A program made the position numbers and the translations under genes. 64,000 nucleotides of DNA from Nostoc sp. NMS9 (lineage in GTDB: Bacteria > Cyanobacteriota > Cyanobacteriia > Cyanobacteriales > Nostocaceae). This document shows positions 9,128 to 19,286 of the stretch, in pieces (position 1 is the stretch's first letter; each line of letters begins with the position of its first letter). The notes beneath the pieces were generated by a model that was given only the letters and a program-made list of their open reading frames with translations, was not told the origin of the DNA and searched no databases. The stretch is taken from contig NZ_JABXKL010000088.1 in the NCBI RefSeq assembly GCF_017114995.1, forward strand, positions 28,914-92,913, written 5' to 3'.

Positions 9128-10373
9128 GGTTATTTGCTCCTCTGTAACCTCATCAATTTATTGGTATCAAGTCTAGATATTCAGACCCACAGCCATTTCA
9201 CACTGCTAATCAATAGATATCTTGCAAAAGTGTTTAATACCCCATCCCTTAATCTCCTTCCCGCTTGCGAGGAGGGGATACAAAGCTACGCTTTGGCGGT
9301 GTGGGGTTCTTAACTTGTAATTTATGCAAGAGGTCTAATCAATTTGCAACACTGATGAATTCTGGTCTATGATACATTACAAGTTAATTGTTGGAGATAA
9401 TAAACCCAAAATCAACCCACCCCTAAATAATAACATCATCACTAGTCACAAATCAATTATCTAAAGTATCATTCACATATCCTTTGAAGTAATTACATTC
9501 TTTTATCATTGATTTTTGCATATTCTAAAATCCAATTAACAATTATATTGAGCCTAGTTATCCAATGCGGTTACTGGAAAAAGTAAAAAATACTGAGCAA
9601 CGATTTCATTAGATGTAATCTCATTAATTAAAAACTCATTAAATATAAAATCTCCATTTTTCACCTCATTTTTTTGTAAGACAATCTAATCATATCAAGC
9701 CAGGTACATAGCGGGCGCTCGTTAAACATGAAAGAAATAACTTCTCCTGCTCCCTCTGTTTAAATAACAGCTTTCTTTAAGAATATGGTCAAATACTTAG
9801 TAATTAGGCGTCTGATGAAATTAATTATGCGGTATCCAGAACACTTGCACAGACGCAGCACTGCTACATCTCTACATTCATTCTTACTCATATCTCTTTC
9901 CTGGGATTTAGAATGGTCAAGAAGACGCAGACATTTGTGACAATTGCACTTGTGTCATAATTCCACGCAGACATCTGCACTGGATGCGGTATTATCAATT
10001 TGATTACTGCAAGAGACATTTTGTGGACTAAAAGTACTAACAGTGGTAACATTAACATCAAGGATAATACTTGGCAAGACACCAACACCCGCGATCACCC
10101 TAATATCCTCTTAAAGCGAAAATATTTTGGTGTAAGAGTGCTTAGTTGATTGTTATGCACTATAGCTTGAAGGACAACATCCCCACTTTTTGGATAAGTC
10201 GAAAATAGTCTAAAACTCCTAATTAAGCAACATCTCACAGCTTTCTTGCTTACTAGTTTAAACTTTAAGTTGACACAACAGCATAGTTGTGAATTTATAC
10301 AGATGATTGGCTTATTGCAAATATTTTTGGAAAAATCGTACTATATTAAAGTTTTAATCTAACTTTTCAACCA
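9128..10373. other. 1.2-kb AT-rich non-coding stretch with relics
   Basis: There is no credible gene. A foldback repeat lies at 9213-9339. Around 9785-10150 there are short overlapping frames with cysteine-rich pieces on the plus strand: EDADICDNCTC at about 9921-9953, and DICTGCG at 9970-9990 in another frame. Both are interrupted by stops, so this may be a decayed small gene. A degraded copy of the AGACG...CACTGCTAC palindrome lies near 9851-9880. The remainder is about 70 % AT. Confidence 0.45.
9213..9339. repeat. MITE-like repeat, copy 1
   Basis: An element of about 127 bases beginning ATAGATATCTTGCAAAAG and ending TTTATGCAAGAGGTCTAAT. The ends form imperfect terminal inverted repeats around TCTTGCA/TGCAAGA. 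A second copy with the same ends, a matching CTTTGGCGG...GGGGTTCTTA core and a different central part lies at 52194-52307. There is no coding capacity. It lies upstream of the sigma factor gene. Confidence 0.8.
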
Positions 10374-10802
10374 TCATCTTAGTAGATATTGGTTAAGAAA
10401 AACATTCACCTCATTGGCGCATAACCCGACATTAATTATCTTTCCTGCTTTTCTAAGAATGTCTAATCCTTTACCATTATTGCGGGGGTCTGGATCAAGT
10501 ATAGATACATATATATCATGTATCCGACGATCTTCAGCGATCGCTAAAGCACATGCAGGTGTGCGTCCATGAAAAGAACAAGGTTCAAGAGTTACATACA
10601 TTTTCAAGAAGTTGAAAGCTTTGCCTTGAATCTGTTTAAGTGCGTCAGCTTCAGCATGGTATTTTCCTGGTGTTCGCGTGTATCCTTGAGCTACTATCTC
10701 TTGTCCATCTACGATCACACAACCCACTGGTGGATTCGGCAAACATTCCGGCAAAGCTTTTCTGCTTTGAGCTAAAGCAGCCAGCATAAATATTTCATCC
10801 AT
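10374..10802 (-). CDS. stand-alone RibD-type pyrimidine deaminase domain
   Basis: A 142-residue zinc deaminase of the cytidine deaminase superfamily, closest to the N-terminal half of RibD. Zinc ligands H49 and the proton shuttle E51 (HAE) and C75/C84 in PCSFHGRTPAC are intact; the GRTP signature is specific to the riboflavin deaminases. The RibD reductase half (about 200 residues) is absent and no remnant follows. It could supply the deamination step of riboflavin synthesis with a separate reductase, or work in a modified-base or antibiotic pathway. It sits 74 bases downstream of a secreted-protein gene in the same direction and may be co-transcribed with it. Confidence 0.82.
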   Translation of the reverse strand: MDEIFMLAALAQSRKALPECLPNPPVGCVIVDGQEIVAQGYTRTPGKYHAEADALKQIQGKAFNFLKMYVTLEPCSFHGRTPACALAIAEDRRIHDIYVSILDPDPRNNGKGLDILRKAGKIINVGLCANEVNVFLNQYLLR

Positions 10803-10876
10803 GTTTGAGCGTATAAATTATCTAGATAAATCACATTACCAAGAATTAGCTATCTATTGTTAAAAAAGTTCCTATA

Positions 10877-11260
10877 TCAAAACTTAGTAACTGTCACACT
10901 AATACCAGAATCCAATTTAGGAACCTTGAGATACTCAATTGGCTCAGTACTTTGAGTCTTGGTTGGCTCCTGACATTGTTTAAAAAAAGCGCTTGGGTTA
11001 TTGATGAACTCAAGCGGGTTAATTTTTTGGCATCCTCGCTCCTGCATTAGCGAAATTGATTCAGCAGTTTGTTTTGGATTATTAGTCTGTTCAATAAAAT
11101 TGCTCCATCTAGCGTTAATCGTAGCTGGTTCTGTCAATAAAACTCCAGCCTGGTTGCGATCGCCTATTGTTATAGGAACATTCTCTTGGTTAGCATAGGC
11201 ACTCTGACTGAGAGTGAGTGCGCTAATCACAACAGCTAAGATCATAGAAGAGGATTTCAT
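10877..11260 (-). CDS. secreted hypothetical protein
   Basis: A 127-residue protein I do not recognise. It has a clear Sec signal peptide (MKSSSMILAVVISALTLSQS, then AYA with predicted cleavage before Asn24), so the mature protein of about 104 residues is periplasmic or extracellular. Two cysteines (in RGCQK and KQCQE) could form one disulfide. There is no repeat and no membrane segment beyond the signal. It is encoded upstream of the RibD-type deaminase gene on the same strand. A gap of 1.1 kb separates it from the divergent exopolysaccharide cluster. Confidence 0.7.
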   Translation of the reverse strand: MKSSSMILAVVISALTLSQSAYANQENVPITIGDRNQAGVLLTEPATINARWSNFIEQTNNPKQTAESISLMQERGCQKINPLEFINNPSAFFKQCQEPTKTQSTEPIEYLKVPKLDSGISVTVTKF

Positions 11261-12379
11261 AATTCAATCTCTCAACATTTAATGTCAGTTTAATAATTAC
11301 AATTGCTTAGATACAGAAACCAAGAAATAGCAGGCTAGCTTGAGTACTTCAGATTAACACAGGTAATAATAAATATAGCTAAACTTCATTAAAAATATAG
11401 TGAATTCTAGTAAAATATGACGGAAGTTTGCCTACCTTGAACAAGTTGCTTGAGCTATTTGTCTGGTTAATTGAGATAGTAGGTGGATTTCCGCTGTCTT
11501 GTACTAGTCTGATGTAGACTAATTTCTTGCTCTAACCACGCTGTTATTTGATACTCCTTTGCTAGGCTACGTTAAATTTAAGCTGATGCCAATTTACTTA
11601 CTAGCCGTTTATATTTCATGCGTGTTACCATACATATACATTTGTATTACAAAATGTAATATGCTTATACATAAAGGCAAATTAAACTGATTGTGAGTCC
11701 TTATAGGTTCAATACTCAAATCATGCAATTTTATGATTGCTAGTCCCGTATTATTCCCAAAATTGACTATTATTCAGAGCAAGAATTAATTGTTACTTAA
11801 AGTTTTGAAGTAGCTTACGTAAAGATTCATCCAGTCTTTATAAGTATCTGTTTTCACTGTCCAAAGCCTACCTCCGAAGTGCTTCCATTCCTTATAGGCT
11901 GGCACAATTGTTCTATTCCTTGCGAGTAAGGAATTAACTCCTCTTGTCTTTTCAAAATCAGCAAACCGAGAGTGAATATATTAGTATATTGTATGAATTT
12001 TTTGTAAAGTTATCAAATTCCGTGTTCTTACATAATATGATAGTGATTGTTAGTTTACTAATCAATACTTGCATTAGTAGTAACATAAAACGAAGTTAAC
12101 CAAAATTAATCCTCAAAAATGGAAAGCGACTAAATCAGGGATAAAATTGTAAGTTATCCTGTTTTTGCTGTCAGTAGAATGTCAATCTAAGTTAAAGTTG
12201 CGATTTGCAAAACTATTAGTTAACTTCAGATATTGAAGAACCTCAGCAACAACGTATTAGCTAACGATCAACGCAAATATTAATATCGCAAAGTAGAGTA
12301 CAGTAGTACTGTAGTCCAAAATTCCGAGAAGAATCTGCTGTAAGTAAATAGTCTTTTTTATAAAACTTTACATAATATT
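11261..12379. other. 1.1-kb AT-rich leader of the exopolysaccharide cluster
   Basis: I see no gene. A short hairpin ATTCCTT/AAGGAAT lies at about 11910-11935. The sequence is very AT-rich with many AATTA and TTAAT stretches. Because the next gene begins a ten-gene co-directional cluster, this gap must contain its promoter and probably a long regulated leader; I could not single out a -35/-10 pair with confidence. Confidence 0.4.
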
Positions 12380-14584
12380 ATGACGATGGAATCTTTACCA
12401 AACTTTGAAGAAGTAAATATTCAGAAATACTTAGAAGTTCTTCAACGGCGTTGGCTACCTCTAGTTGGAATTTTCGCCATATCTGTTAGCCTTGGATGCT
12501 TGTATGCATTTTCACTAAAACCTTCATACAAGGCAGAAGGTAGTTTGATGATTAAAACAAATCGCTCTTCCTCACTCACGGGTTTATCGGATGATATAGG
12601 ACGCCTAGAAGCTTTGAATGTGAACGACAATCCCTTGGAAACTCAAGTGAGAGTTATTGGATCAAATCCAGTAATTGAGAAAACGATTAATTCCTTAAAT
12701 CTTAAAGATAGTCAAGGCAAACTGCTCTCGATTCCCGACTTGGCAAAACAACTAAAAATAGAAGGAATTAAAGGCACTGATGTTGTACAACTTTCTTATA
12801 AAGGTGGTGATCCAGAACTAGCTGCCAAAATCGTCAATGAAGTTATTGACAGTTATATCGATCTAAATATCAAGGCTAATCAGAATGAAGCGCGGACAGC
12901 TAAACAGGTTCTCGTAACGGAAGTACCTAAAGCTGAGGAAGTTGTCAGAAGAGCCGAATCAAAACTGCGGCTATTTAAAGAAACGAATAAAGTTGTTGTC
13001 CTAGAACAAGAAGCAGCCGCAGCAGTCGATACAATTTCTAAGTTAGGAAACCAAATTTCTCAAGCTTTAGCTCAACTAGATGATGTGAAGGGTCGTCTAG
13101 AACAGTTAAGCAGTGAAGCTCAGGTAGATTCACGGCAAGGTGTAATCGAATCTGAATTGAGTCAAGCACCTGGAGTTCAGAAAGTGCTAGCCCAACTTCA
13201 AGAAACAGAAAGCCAACTTGCACTAGAGCGTACCCGTTTTTCACCTGAACACCCTACAATTACTAACTTAGAAGAAAAAGTTGCAGCTCTTAACAACTTG
13301 CTAAAAGAGCGGACAGGACAAGTAGCGGGTAAAGCGCAGATAACACAGGGAAGTTTACAGGTTGGACAACTGCGACAAAGCCTAATTGCAGATATTACTC
13401 GTGCTCAGGCAGAACGCGTTGGTCTGGAGAGACAAATTGCCACACTCAAACAACAACAAAATGCCTACATCAAACGAGCAAATAATTTGCCAAGGTTAGA
13501 ACAGAGTCAACGAGAGCTAGAACGGAAACTGCAAGCAGCTCAAACGACTTACGAAACACTCTTAAAGAAACGCCAAGAGATTGATATTGCACAGAACCAA
13601 AAGATTCCTAATGCTCGTGTTATTTCCTATGCTTTAACCCCTGATAAAGCAGAAGGGCCTCGGAAAATGCTGTTTATTGTTGGTGGAGCGGGAGTTGGTT
13701 TTTTCTTAGGTATCATTGTCGCTTTTACTTTAGACTTGATAGACCGCTCGGTGAAGACCGTCAAAGAAGCCAAAGAAGTCTTGAGATACAGTGTTTTAGG
13801 AGTAATTCCTACACAAGCTAGAAATGGTAAAGATCATTCTTCTATAGCAGGACTGGATAGAGCTATTCCCAAAATTATTGGCAGAGATATTCCTTACTTC
13901 CCTGTTGGCAATGCATATCAAATACTACAAGTGAACTTGAAGTTCCTCTGTTCTGATAAACCGCTCAAAAGCATTGTAATTACAAGTTCCGTTGCCAAAG
14001 AAGGAAAGTCTGACGTATCTGCAAACTTAGCTGTAACTATGGCTCAGGCGGGGCGTAGGGTGTTGTTGGTGGATGCAGATATGCGTCATCCCATACAGCA
14101 TCATATCTGGGGGCTAACAAATACAATGGGACTAAGTAATGTCATAATTAATCAAGCTTCTTTAGATACAGTTGTTCAGGAAGTAATGCCTAATTTGGAA
14201 GTTCTTACTTCTGGAGTTTTGCCTCCCAATCCAGTGGCAATGCTAGATTCTCAACGTATGGCAACATTAATTAGTAACTTTGGGAGAGATTATGATCTTG
14301 TAATTTTTGATACTCCACCATTGTCAGGAATAGCAGATGCTGCTGTTTTAAGCACCTTGACTGACGGTATCTTATTAGTTGTTCGTCCTGGAGTGGTTGA
14401 CTTGAACAGTGCAAATGCAGCTAAAGAGTTTTTAACTCAGTCAGGTCAGAAGGTATTAGGGATAGTCATCAATGGTGTGAATACTAAAAATGAACCTAAT
14501 AATTATTTTTATGACACTAAAAAACGACAAATTGAACAAGATTTGGTATCTAGCAGCTTAACTAAATTTCGCAAAGAGCGTTAA
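12380..14584 (+). CDS. Wzc-type polysaccharide co-polymerase and BY-kinase
   Basis: A 734-residue protein with a Wzz domain (transmembrane segment about 29-48, long coiled coil about 170-395, second transmembrane segment about 429-455) fused to a bacterial tyrosine-kinase domain. The kinase shows Walker A about 535-546 (SSVAKEGKSD), Walker A' VLLVDADMRHP (about 560-570) and Walker B DLVIFDTPPLSG (about 637-648). It controls chain length and export in Wzx/Wzy exopolysaccharide synthesis at the inner membrane. The usual Gly-Lys-Ser-Thr is GKSD here; GKS suffices for the motif. The C-terminal tyrosine cluster is thin (only NNYFYD). It is the first gene of the cluster. The start could be the ATG two codons later. 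Confidence 0.92.
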   Translation: MTMESLPNFEEVNIQKYLEVLQRRWLPLVGIFAISVSLGCLYAFSLKPSYKAEGSLMIKTNRSSSLTGLSDDIGRLEALNVNDNPLETQVRVIGSNPVIEKTINSLNLKDSQGKLLSIPDLAKQLKIEGIKGTDVVQLSYKGGDPELAAKIVNEVIDSYIDLNIKANQNEARTAKQVLVTEVPKAEEVVRRAESKLRLFKETNKVVVLEQEAAAAVDTISKLGNQISQALAQLDDVKGRLEQLSSEAQVDSRQGVIESELSQAPGVQKVLAQLQETESQLALERTRFSPEHPTITNLEEKVAALNNLLKERTGQVAGKAQITQGSLQVGQLRQSLIADITRAQAERVGLERQIATLKQQQNAYIKRANNLPRLEQSQRELERKLQAAQTTYETLLKKRQEIDIAQNQKIPNARVISYALTPDKAEGPRKMLFIVGGAGVGFFLGIIVAFTLDLIDRSVKTVKEAKEVLRYSVLGVIPTQARNGKDHSSIAGLDRAIPKIIGRDIPYFPVGNAYQILQVNLKFLCSDKPLKSIVITSSVAKEGKSDVSANLAVTMAQAGRRVLLVDADMRHPIQHHIWGLTNTMGLSNVIINQASLDTVVQEVMPNLEVLTSGVLPPNPVAMLDSQRMATLISNFGRDYDLVIFDTPPLSGIADAAVLSTLTDGILLVVRPGVVDLNSANAAKEFLTQSGQKVLGIVINGVNTKNEPNNYFYDTKKRQIEQDLVSSSLTKFRKER

Positions 14585-14654
14585 GTTCTCTTATAAATTG
14601 TGAAAGCTACCATCACTACAACCATCTAAACCAAATTTTTTGACTGTAGGAATA

Positions 14655-15608
14655 ATGGATAAAACTAAAATTAAAACTTCCTGTTTAATTAATAATTACA
14701 ATTATGCTGAATTTCTCTGTGAGGCAATTGATAGCGCTTTAAATCAGACAGTTAAATTTGATGAGATTATCATTGTTGATGACGCATCTACAGATAATTC
14801 TGCGGAAGTTATCAATAAATTTACTCAAGTAACTAATGTTAAATCTATCTTGAAAGAAAAAAACCAAGGACAATTATCATCTTTTAATGAAGGTTTTTTA
14901 GCTGCTACTGGTGACATTATATTTTTTTTAGATGCCGATGATATTTATGAACCTCAGTATTTAGAAAATGCCCTAAATTTTTATAATAGACGCAGTGAAT
15001 GTGATTTTATATTTTGTGCGTATAGAAAATTTGGAGCAGTACAAGGGACATTTCAAGACGATACAGTTGATTTAGATTTGGGTTATTCAGTAATTAGAAC
15101 TTTATATAATGGTGAATGGATTGGTTCCATAACTTCAACATTATCAATACGTAGAGAGATAGTCAGAAAATTTTTACCTATTCCAAATATAGAAGATTGG
15201 CGTACAAGGGCTGATGACTGTTTGGTGTGGGGAGCTTCTTTGGTGGGGGCTAAAAAGTTTTATATGTCTAAACCTTTAGTGATGTATAGAATACATAAGA
15301 ATAATCAGTATCATAATAAGAACTTTTTAGATGTAGACAAAAACTATGAATATAAAAGATTCTGGAAACGCAATTCCCTCTTTAATTACATTCTGCAAAA
15401 AAATAATTTTAGCTCCCCATTATTCTTAGCTTTCACATCTATAAATGAGCTACAAACAATACCATGCCCAAAATATCAAGATTTTGTTACTTATTTGAAA
15501 ATAATATTTTTATTCGAGCATAGTTTTTATTGGAAAATAAAGGGTATTATTTTCTTATTTAGCTATTTTTTGAAAATTTTGATTAGTGGTAAATTAAAAC
15601 CCTTGTAG
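14655..15608 (+). CDS. family 2 glycosyltransferase
   Basis: A 317-residue GT-A enzyme. The N-terminal nucleotide-sugar domain has SCLINNYNYAEFLCEAIDSA, IIIVDDASTDNS and the metal-binding DXD in FFLDADD; the acceptor side carries RADDCLVWG. The C-terminus is hydrophobic and aromatic, suggesting membrane association. It adds one sugar to the repeat unit; donor and linkage cannot be read from sequence. I start at the ATG at 14655 behind GTAGGAATA rather than the TTG at 14640. It lies 70 bases after the Wzc-type gene and is more AT-rich than its neighbours. Confidence 0.88.
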   Translation: MDKTKIKTSCLINNYNYAEFLCEAIDSALNQTVKFDEIIIVDDASTDNSAEVINKFTQVTNVKSILKEKNQGQLSSFNEGFLAATGDIIFFLDADDIYEPQYLENALNFYNRRSECDFIFCAYRKFGAVQGTFQDDTVDLDLGYSVIRTLYNGEWIGSITSTLSIRREIVRKFLPIPNIEDWRTRADDCLVWGASLVGAKKFYMSKPLVMYRIHKNNQYHNKNFLDVDKNYEYKRFWKRNSLFNYILQKNNFSSPLFLAFTSINELQTIPCPKYQDFVTYLKIIFLFEHSFYWKIKGIIFLFSYFLKILISGKLKPL

Positions 15609-15716
15609 GTGATAAATAATGTGAGTTACTGAATAAATGTATTTGAGAAAATGAAAAAGTTGCACGAGCGAGATTGATAGGTATAAAGAATGTCAGATGA
15701 TTAATTCATAAAAATA

Positions 15717-17039
15717 ATGTTAAGTAAATTAAAAATTAAAAATTTATCGAAATTTAAATCTCGTTCTAAACTGCGTGCAATTATTGCTAATACAGGTTGG
15801 TTATTTGCTGACCGCGTTCTACGTATGGGTGCAAGCTTAGTTGTAGGAGTATGGGTAGCACGTTATTTAGGAGTACAACAGTATGGTCTATTTAACTATG
15901 CTTTAGCTTTTGTTGCCTTATTTAGCCCAATTTTTACTCTCGGACTAGACGACGTAGTAGTTCGCCATCTTGTTCGTCAATCATCAAACAAAGAGGAAAT
16001 TTTAGGAACTACTTTTTGGCTAAAATTTTTGGGTGGAATTGCTTCTGTTTTATTGGCAGTTAGCACGATGTTTTTCTTAGGTGAGCATGAAACACTAAAG
16101 ATATGGCTAGTTACAATTTTAGGAATAGCAGGAATTTTTAGGGCATCTGATACTATTGAACTGTGGTTTCAATCACAGGTACAGTCAAAATACACTGTAA
16201 TAGCTAAAAACACAGCGTTTCTGCTAAATACTGTCATCAAAATCGCACTAATTTTAACAAAAGCACCATTGCTAGCTTTTGCTTTGGTAACATTAGCAGA
16301 ATTTGCAATGAGTGCAATTGGCTTACTGATTGTTTACCAAGTCAAAGGGTCTTCATTATGGTTATGGCGCTGGAGTGTTGCAACTGCCAAAACTCTTTTG
16401 AAAGAGAGTTTACCTCTAATTTTTTCAGGGTTCGCCATCATGATTTTTATGAGAATAGATCAGGTGATGTTAGGTCAAATGATCGGAGATAGTGAGGTTG
16501 GAGTTTATTCTGCTGCTGTGCGTATTTCTGAAATTTGGTATTTTATTCCAGGGGCTATTGTTTCTTCTGTTGCTCCGGCAATTTATGCAGCAAAGGAAAA
16601 ATCAGAAAGTCTTTACTATCAGCGAATAGGACAATTACTCAGTCTAATGACATGTATATCTTTAGCAATTGCTCTTCCAATGTCCTTTTTATCAGACAAG
16701 ATAATCATGGTGATGTTTGGAAGTGGATATGCAGAGGCAGGAACAATATTAGCAGTTCATATTTGGACTTCTTTGTTTGTATTTATGGGTCTTGCAACAT
16801 CACCTTGGTTTATTGCTGAAGGTTTAAACCACGTTTCTTTAGGTAAGACTTTATTTGGGGCAATACTAAACATTATTCTCAATTTATTACTTATTCCTAA
16901 ATATGCAGGACTTGGAGCTGCGATCGCAACAATAATATCTCAAGCTGCTGCTGCTTTTATATGCAACGCATTTGATTCAAGAACACAAAAACTATTTAAA
17001 ATTCAGGTGCGATCGCTTATTCATTTTTATAAATACTAA
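15717..17039 (+). CDS. Wzx-type polysaccharide flippase
   Basis: A 440-residue integral membrane protein of the MOP/oligosaccharidyl-lipid flippase superfamily. It has about 12 hydrophobic segments, a basic N-terminus and the family's opening NTGWLFADRVLRMGASLVVG with VARYLGVQQYGLFNYA. It moves the undecaprenyl-linked repeat unit across the plasma membrane. Later features are IFMRIDQVMLGQMIGDSEVG and a final GLGAAIATIISQA, both typical of Wzx. The position between glycosyltransferases and a polymerase supports the role. The ATG at 15717 has no strong ribosome site. Confidence 0.9.
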   Translation: MLSKLKIKNLSKFKSRSKLRAIIANTGWLFADRVLRMGASLVVGVWVARYLGVQQYGLFNYALAFVALFSPIFTLGLDDVVVRHLVRQSSNKEEILGTTFWLKFLGGIASVLLAVSTMFFLGEHETLKIWLVTILGIAGIFRASDTIELWFQSQVQSKYTVIAKNTAFLLNTVIKIALILTKAPLLAFALVTLAEFAMSAIGLLIVYQVKGSSLWLWRWSVATAKTLLKESLPLIFSGFAIMIFMRIDQVMLGQMIGDSEVGVYSAAVRISEIWYFIPGAIVSSVAPAIYAAKEKSESLYYQRIGQLLSLMTCISLAIALPMSFLSDKIIMVMFGSGYAEAGTILAVHIWTSLFVFMGLATSPWFIAEGLNHVSLGKTLFGAILNIILNLLLIPKYAGLGAAIATIISQAAAAFICNAFDSRTQKLFKIQVRSLIHFYKY

Positions 17040-17064
17040 CCGTTATTATTTAACTTTTATTATT

Positions 17065-17991
17065 ATGCAAACACCCGTAACTTTTATTATTTTTAAACGT
17101 CCACAAACAACAGAGAAAGTTTTTGAAGTTATTCGCCAAGCCAAGCCAACAAAACTTTTTGTAATTGCAGATGGACCCCGCACTGACCACGAAGGTGAGG
17201 CAGAAAAATGCGAATTGACTAGGGCAATTATTGAGAGAGTTGATTGGGATTGTGAAGTAATAAAGAATTATTCTGAAATCAACTTAGGTTGTGCAAAACG
17301 GGTATCAAGTGGTTTGGATTGGGTCTTTAATAATGTCGAGGAGACAATTATTTTAGAAGATGATTGTATACCTCACCCAACTTTTTTCAGGTTTAGTCAA
17401 GAACTGCTGGAAAAATATAGAAATGATACCAGAATCGCCACAATCTCTGCTCAAAATCTTCAACTTGGACAAAAACGTACAAATTACAGTTACTATTTTT
17501 CTCGCTACAACCACTGCTGGGGTTGGGCAAGTTGGAGACGTGCTTGGCAACATTATGATTTGACTATTAAACTCTGGAAAGAGGTGCAAGCAGAAAACCT
17601 TTTACATGACATTCTTATAGACCAAAAAGCAGTAAATTCTTGGCAACGAATATTTCAATCTGTTTATGATAATCCTACAGGTATAACCTGGGATTATCAA
17701 TGGACATTTGCTTGTTGGATGCAGGGAAGCTTAAGTATTATTCCCAGCGTCAATTTAATCTCTAATGTTGGTGTTGGTGCAGACGCAACTCATTTCACTT
17801 CAAATCAAGAATTTTCCTTCATCAATATGTCCGTGCAGGCAATGGAATTTCCATTAAAGCATCCACCATTTATTGTCAGGAATGTAGAAGCAGATAATTT
17901 TACACAGAAAACAGTCTATAAAGTAACTGCATTGGATATTTTTAAAGAGGAAGTGAAGAAAAAATTGAATTACTCAACGATAAAAAAATAG
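17065..17991 (+). CDS. glycosyltransferase (GT2-like, HlpA-like family)
   Basis: A 308-residue GT-A-fold protein. It starts at the ATG at 17065 (MQTPVTFIIFKRPQTTEKVF); upstream codons in frame overlap the flippase gene and are not family-like. EDDCI supplies the acidic metal motif, and SYYFSRYNHCWGWASWRRAW is a strongly conserved acceptor-side block that I recall from a cyanobacterial family often labelled 'hemolytic protein HlpA-like'. That label is historical; the fold indicates sugar transfer. It follows the flippase by 25 bases and precedes the polymerase by 17, so they are co-transcribed. Confidence 0.85.
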   Translation: MQTPVTFIIFKRPQTTEKVFEVIRQAKPTKLFVIADGPRTDHEGEAEKCELTRAIIERVDWDCEVIKNYSEINLGCAKRVSSGLDWVFNNVEETIILEDDCIPHPTFFRFSQELLEKYRNDTRIATISAQNLQLGQKRTNYSYYFSRYNHCWGWASWRRAWQHYDLTIKLWKEVQAENLLHDILIDQKAVNSWQRIFQSVYDNPTGITWDYQWTFACWMQGSLSIIPSVNLISNVGVGADATHFTSNQEFSFINMSVQAMEFPLKHPPFIVRNVEADNFTQKTVYKVTALDIFKEEVKKKLNYSTIKK

Positions 17992-18008
17992 ATAAATAAA
18001 TCTCCAAA

Positions 18009-19238
18009 ATGAAAGTTAAATTAACAGAGAAAATATTAACCATCTTGCTATTACTGATTGCTGTAGGTGCATTAACAATACACCCCGCACAAGAAGTTTC
18101 CATGTCTACACTTGGAGGGGATAAGCTAGATACTTTGTTCAATATAATTTCATATTTAATCCTATTTTATTTCCTAATTTTATACTGGAAAGGTTTTATT
18201 TATGTAATCACTAGAAGTCCATTACAGTTTTTTTTACTAGCAATAGTTATATTTTCTCTTTTATGGTCAGAAGACCTAAGTTCTAGTCTTACTTATCTAA
18301 GAGGTCTAATCCGAATATATTTTCTTGCCATCTATTTAGCAATGCGTTATCCGCTTAGAGAACAAATTAAGCTGATAGCTTGGGCACTTGGCGTAGCTGC
18401 AGCATTATCTATGCTATTTTCTGCATTCGTACCAGGTTATATTCACGAATCACCGGAATTACTAGGTATGTGGAGTGGAATTTATGGTCATAAAAATGAA
18501 TTAGGTTACATGATGGCTTGGAGTGCAGGAGTTTTTTTGCACCTTGCTCTTAGTGGCCATCGATATCGCTGGTTGATGTGGGCACTATATGGGATCTCTA
18601 CATGTCTAATTATCCTCTCACGTTCAACAACATCTTTAACGATTTTGTTGACAATGATATTACTTTTACCTTTCTACCGATCCCTGAAGAAAACTAATTA
18701 TAAATTACAAGTTATTATGATTACTTCAACTTTGATGTTACTGATGATTTCTTCAATATTACTTCTCAATAATGCCGAAACTGTAGTTGGTACTTCTGGT
18801 AAAGACCTTACCTTCAATGGACGCTCTGACCTCTGGGAGCTAGTGATTTCCAAGATTTTGGAAAGACCTTGGTTAGGTTATGGATTTTCGGGATTTTGGA
18901 CTAGTAATGCTGCATCTAAATTAAGAGCTACTTATGATTGGGCAAGTAATGCCCATAATGGTTTTTTAGAATTATTGTTAGAATTAGGATTCTTAGGTTT
19001 TTTGACTTTTGCAGCAGGGTTTATCAGGTTTTTTGTAATGGCATTGACTCGAATTATTTCTGTCGCTAAAAAACCGGAAGATTATTGGCCAATGCAGATG
19101 CTACTTATCATAGTCATAGTTAATTTTTCAGAAGCCAGATTATTAACTCCTAGCTGGAATTGGTTAATGTATATCACCATGTCATTATCTTTGACTGTTG
19201 AATATCAACGAAATCGTAAAAATATTTTAGTCAATTAG
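18009..19238 (+). CDS. Wzy-type polymerase / O-antigen ligase family protein
   Basis: A 409-residue membrane protein with about ten to twelve hydrophobic segments and the large periplasmic loop near the C-terminal third that defines the O-antigen ligase family. The loop contains FNGRSDLWELVISKILERPW followed by LGYGF and NAHNGFLELLLELGFLG, the usual signature. It polymerises flipped repeat units or ligates glycan on the outer face of the membrane. Since flippase and co-polymerase genes lie in the same run, a Wzy role is the more likely. Confidence 0.88.
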   Translation: MKVKLTEKILTILLLLIAVGALTIHPAQEVSMSTLGGDKLDTLFNIISYLILFYFLILYWKGFIYVITRSPLQFFLLAIVIFSLLWSEDLSSSLTYLRGLIRIYFLAIYLAMRYPLREQIKLIAWALGVAAALSMLFSAFVPGYIHESPELLGMWSGIYGHKNELGYMMAWSAGVFLHLALSGHRYRWLMWALYGISTCLIILSRSTTSLTILLTMILLLPFYRSLKKTNYKLQVIMITSTLMLLMISSILLLNNAETVVGTSGKDLTFNGRSDLWELVISKILERPWLGYGFSGFWTSNAASKLRATYDWASNAHNGFLELLLELGFLGFLTFAAGFIRFFVMALTRIISVAKKPEDYWPMQMLLIIVIVNFSEARLLTPSWNWLMYITMSLSLTVEYQRNRKNILVN

Positions 19239-19286
19239 TTTTATGGCAGTCAAGAAATAGTTTTAATGATTATTAAGTGAATAAAA

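Noticed and set aside
9888..10088. Minus-strand frame of 66 codons
   Set aside because: It lies in relic AT-rich DNA, has no ribosome site and no family resemblance. Its hydrophobic stretch comes from AT-rich sequence.
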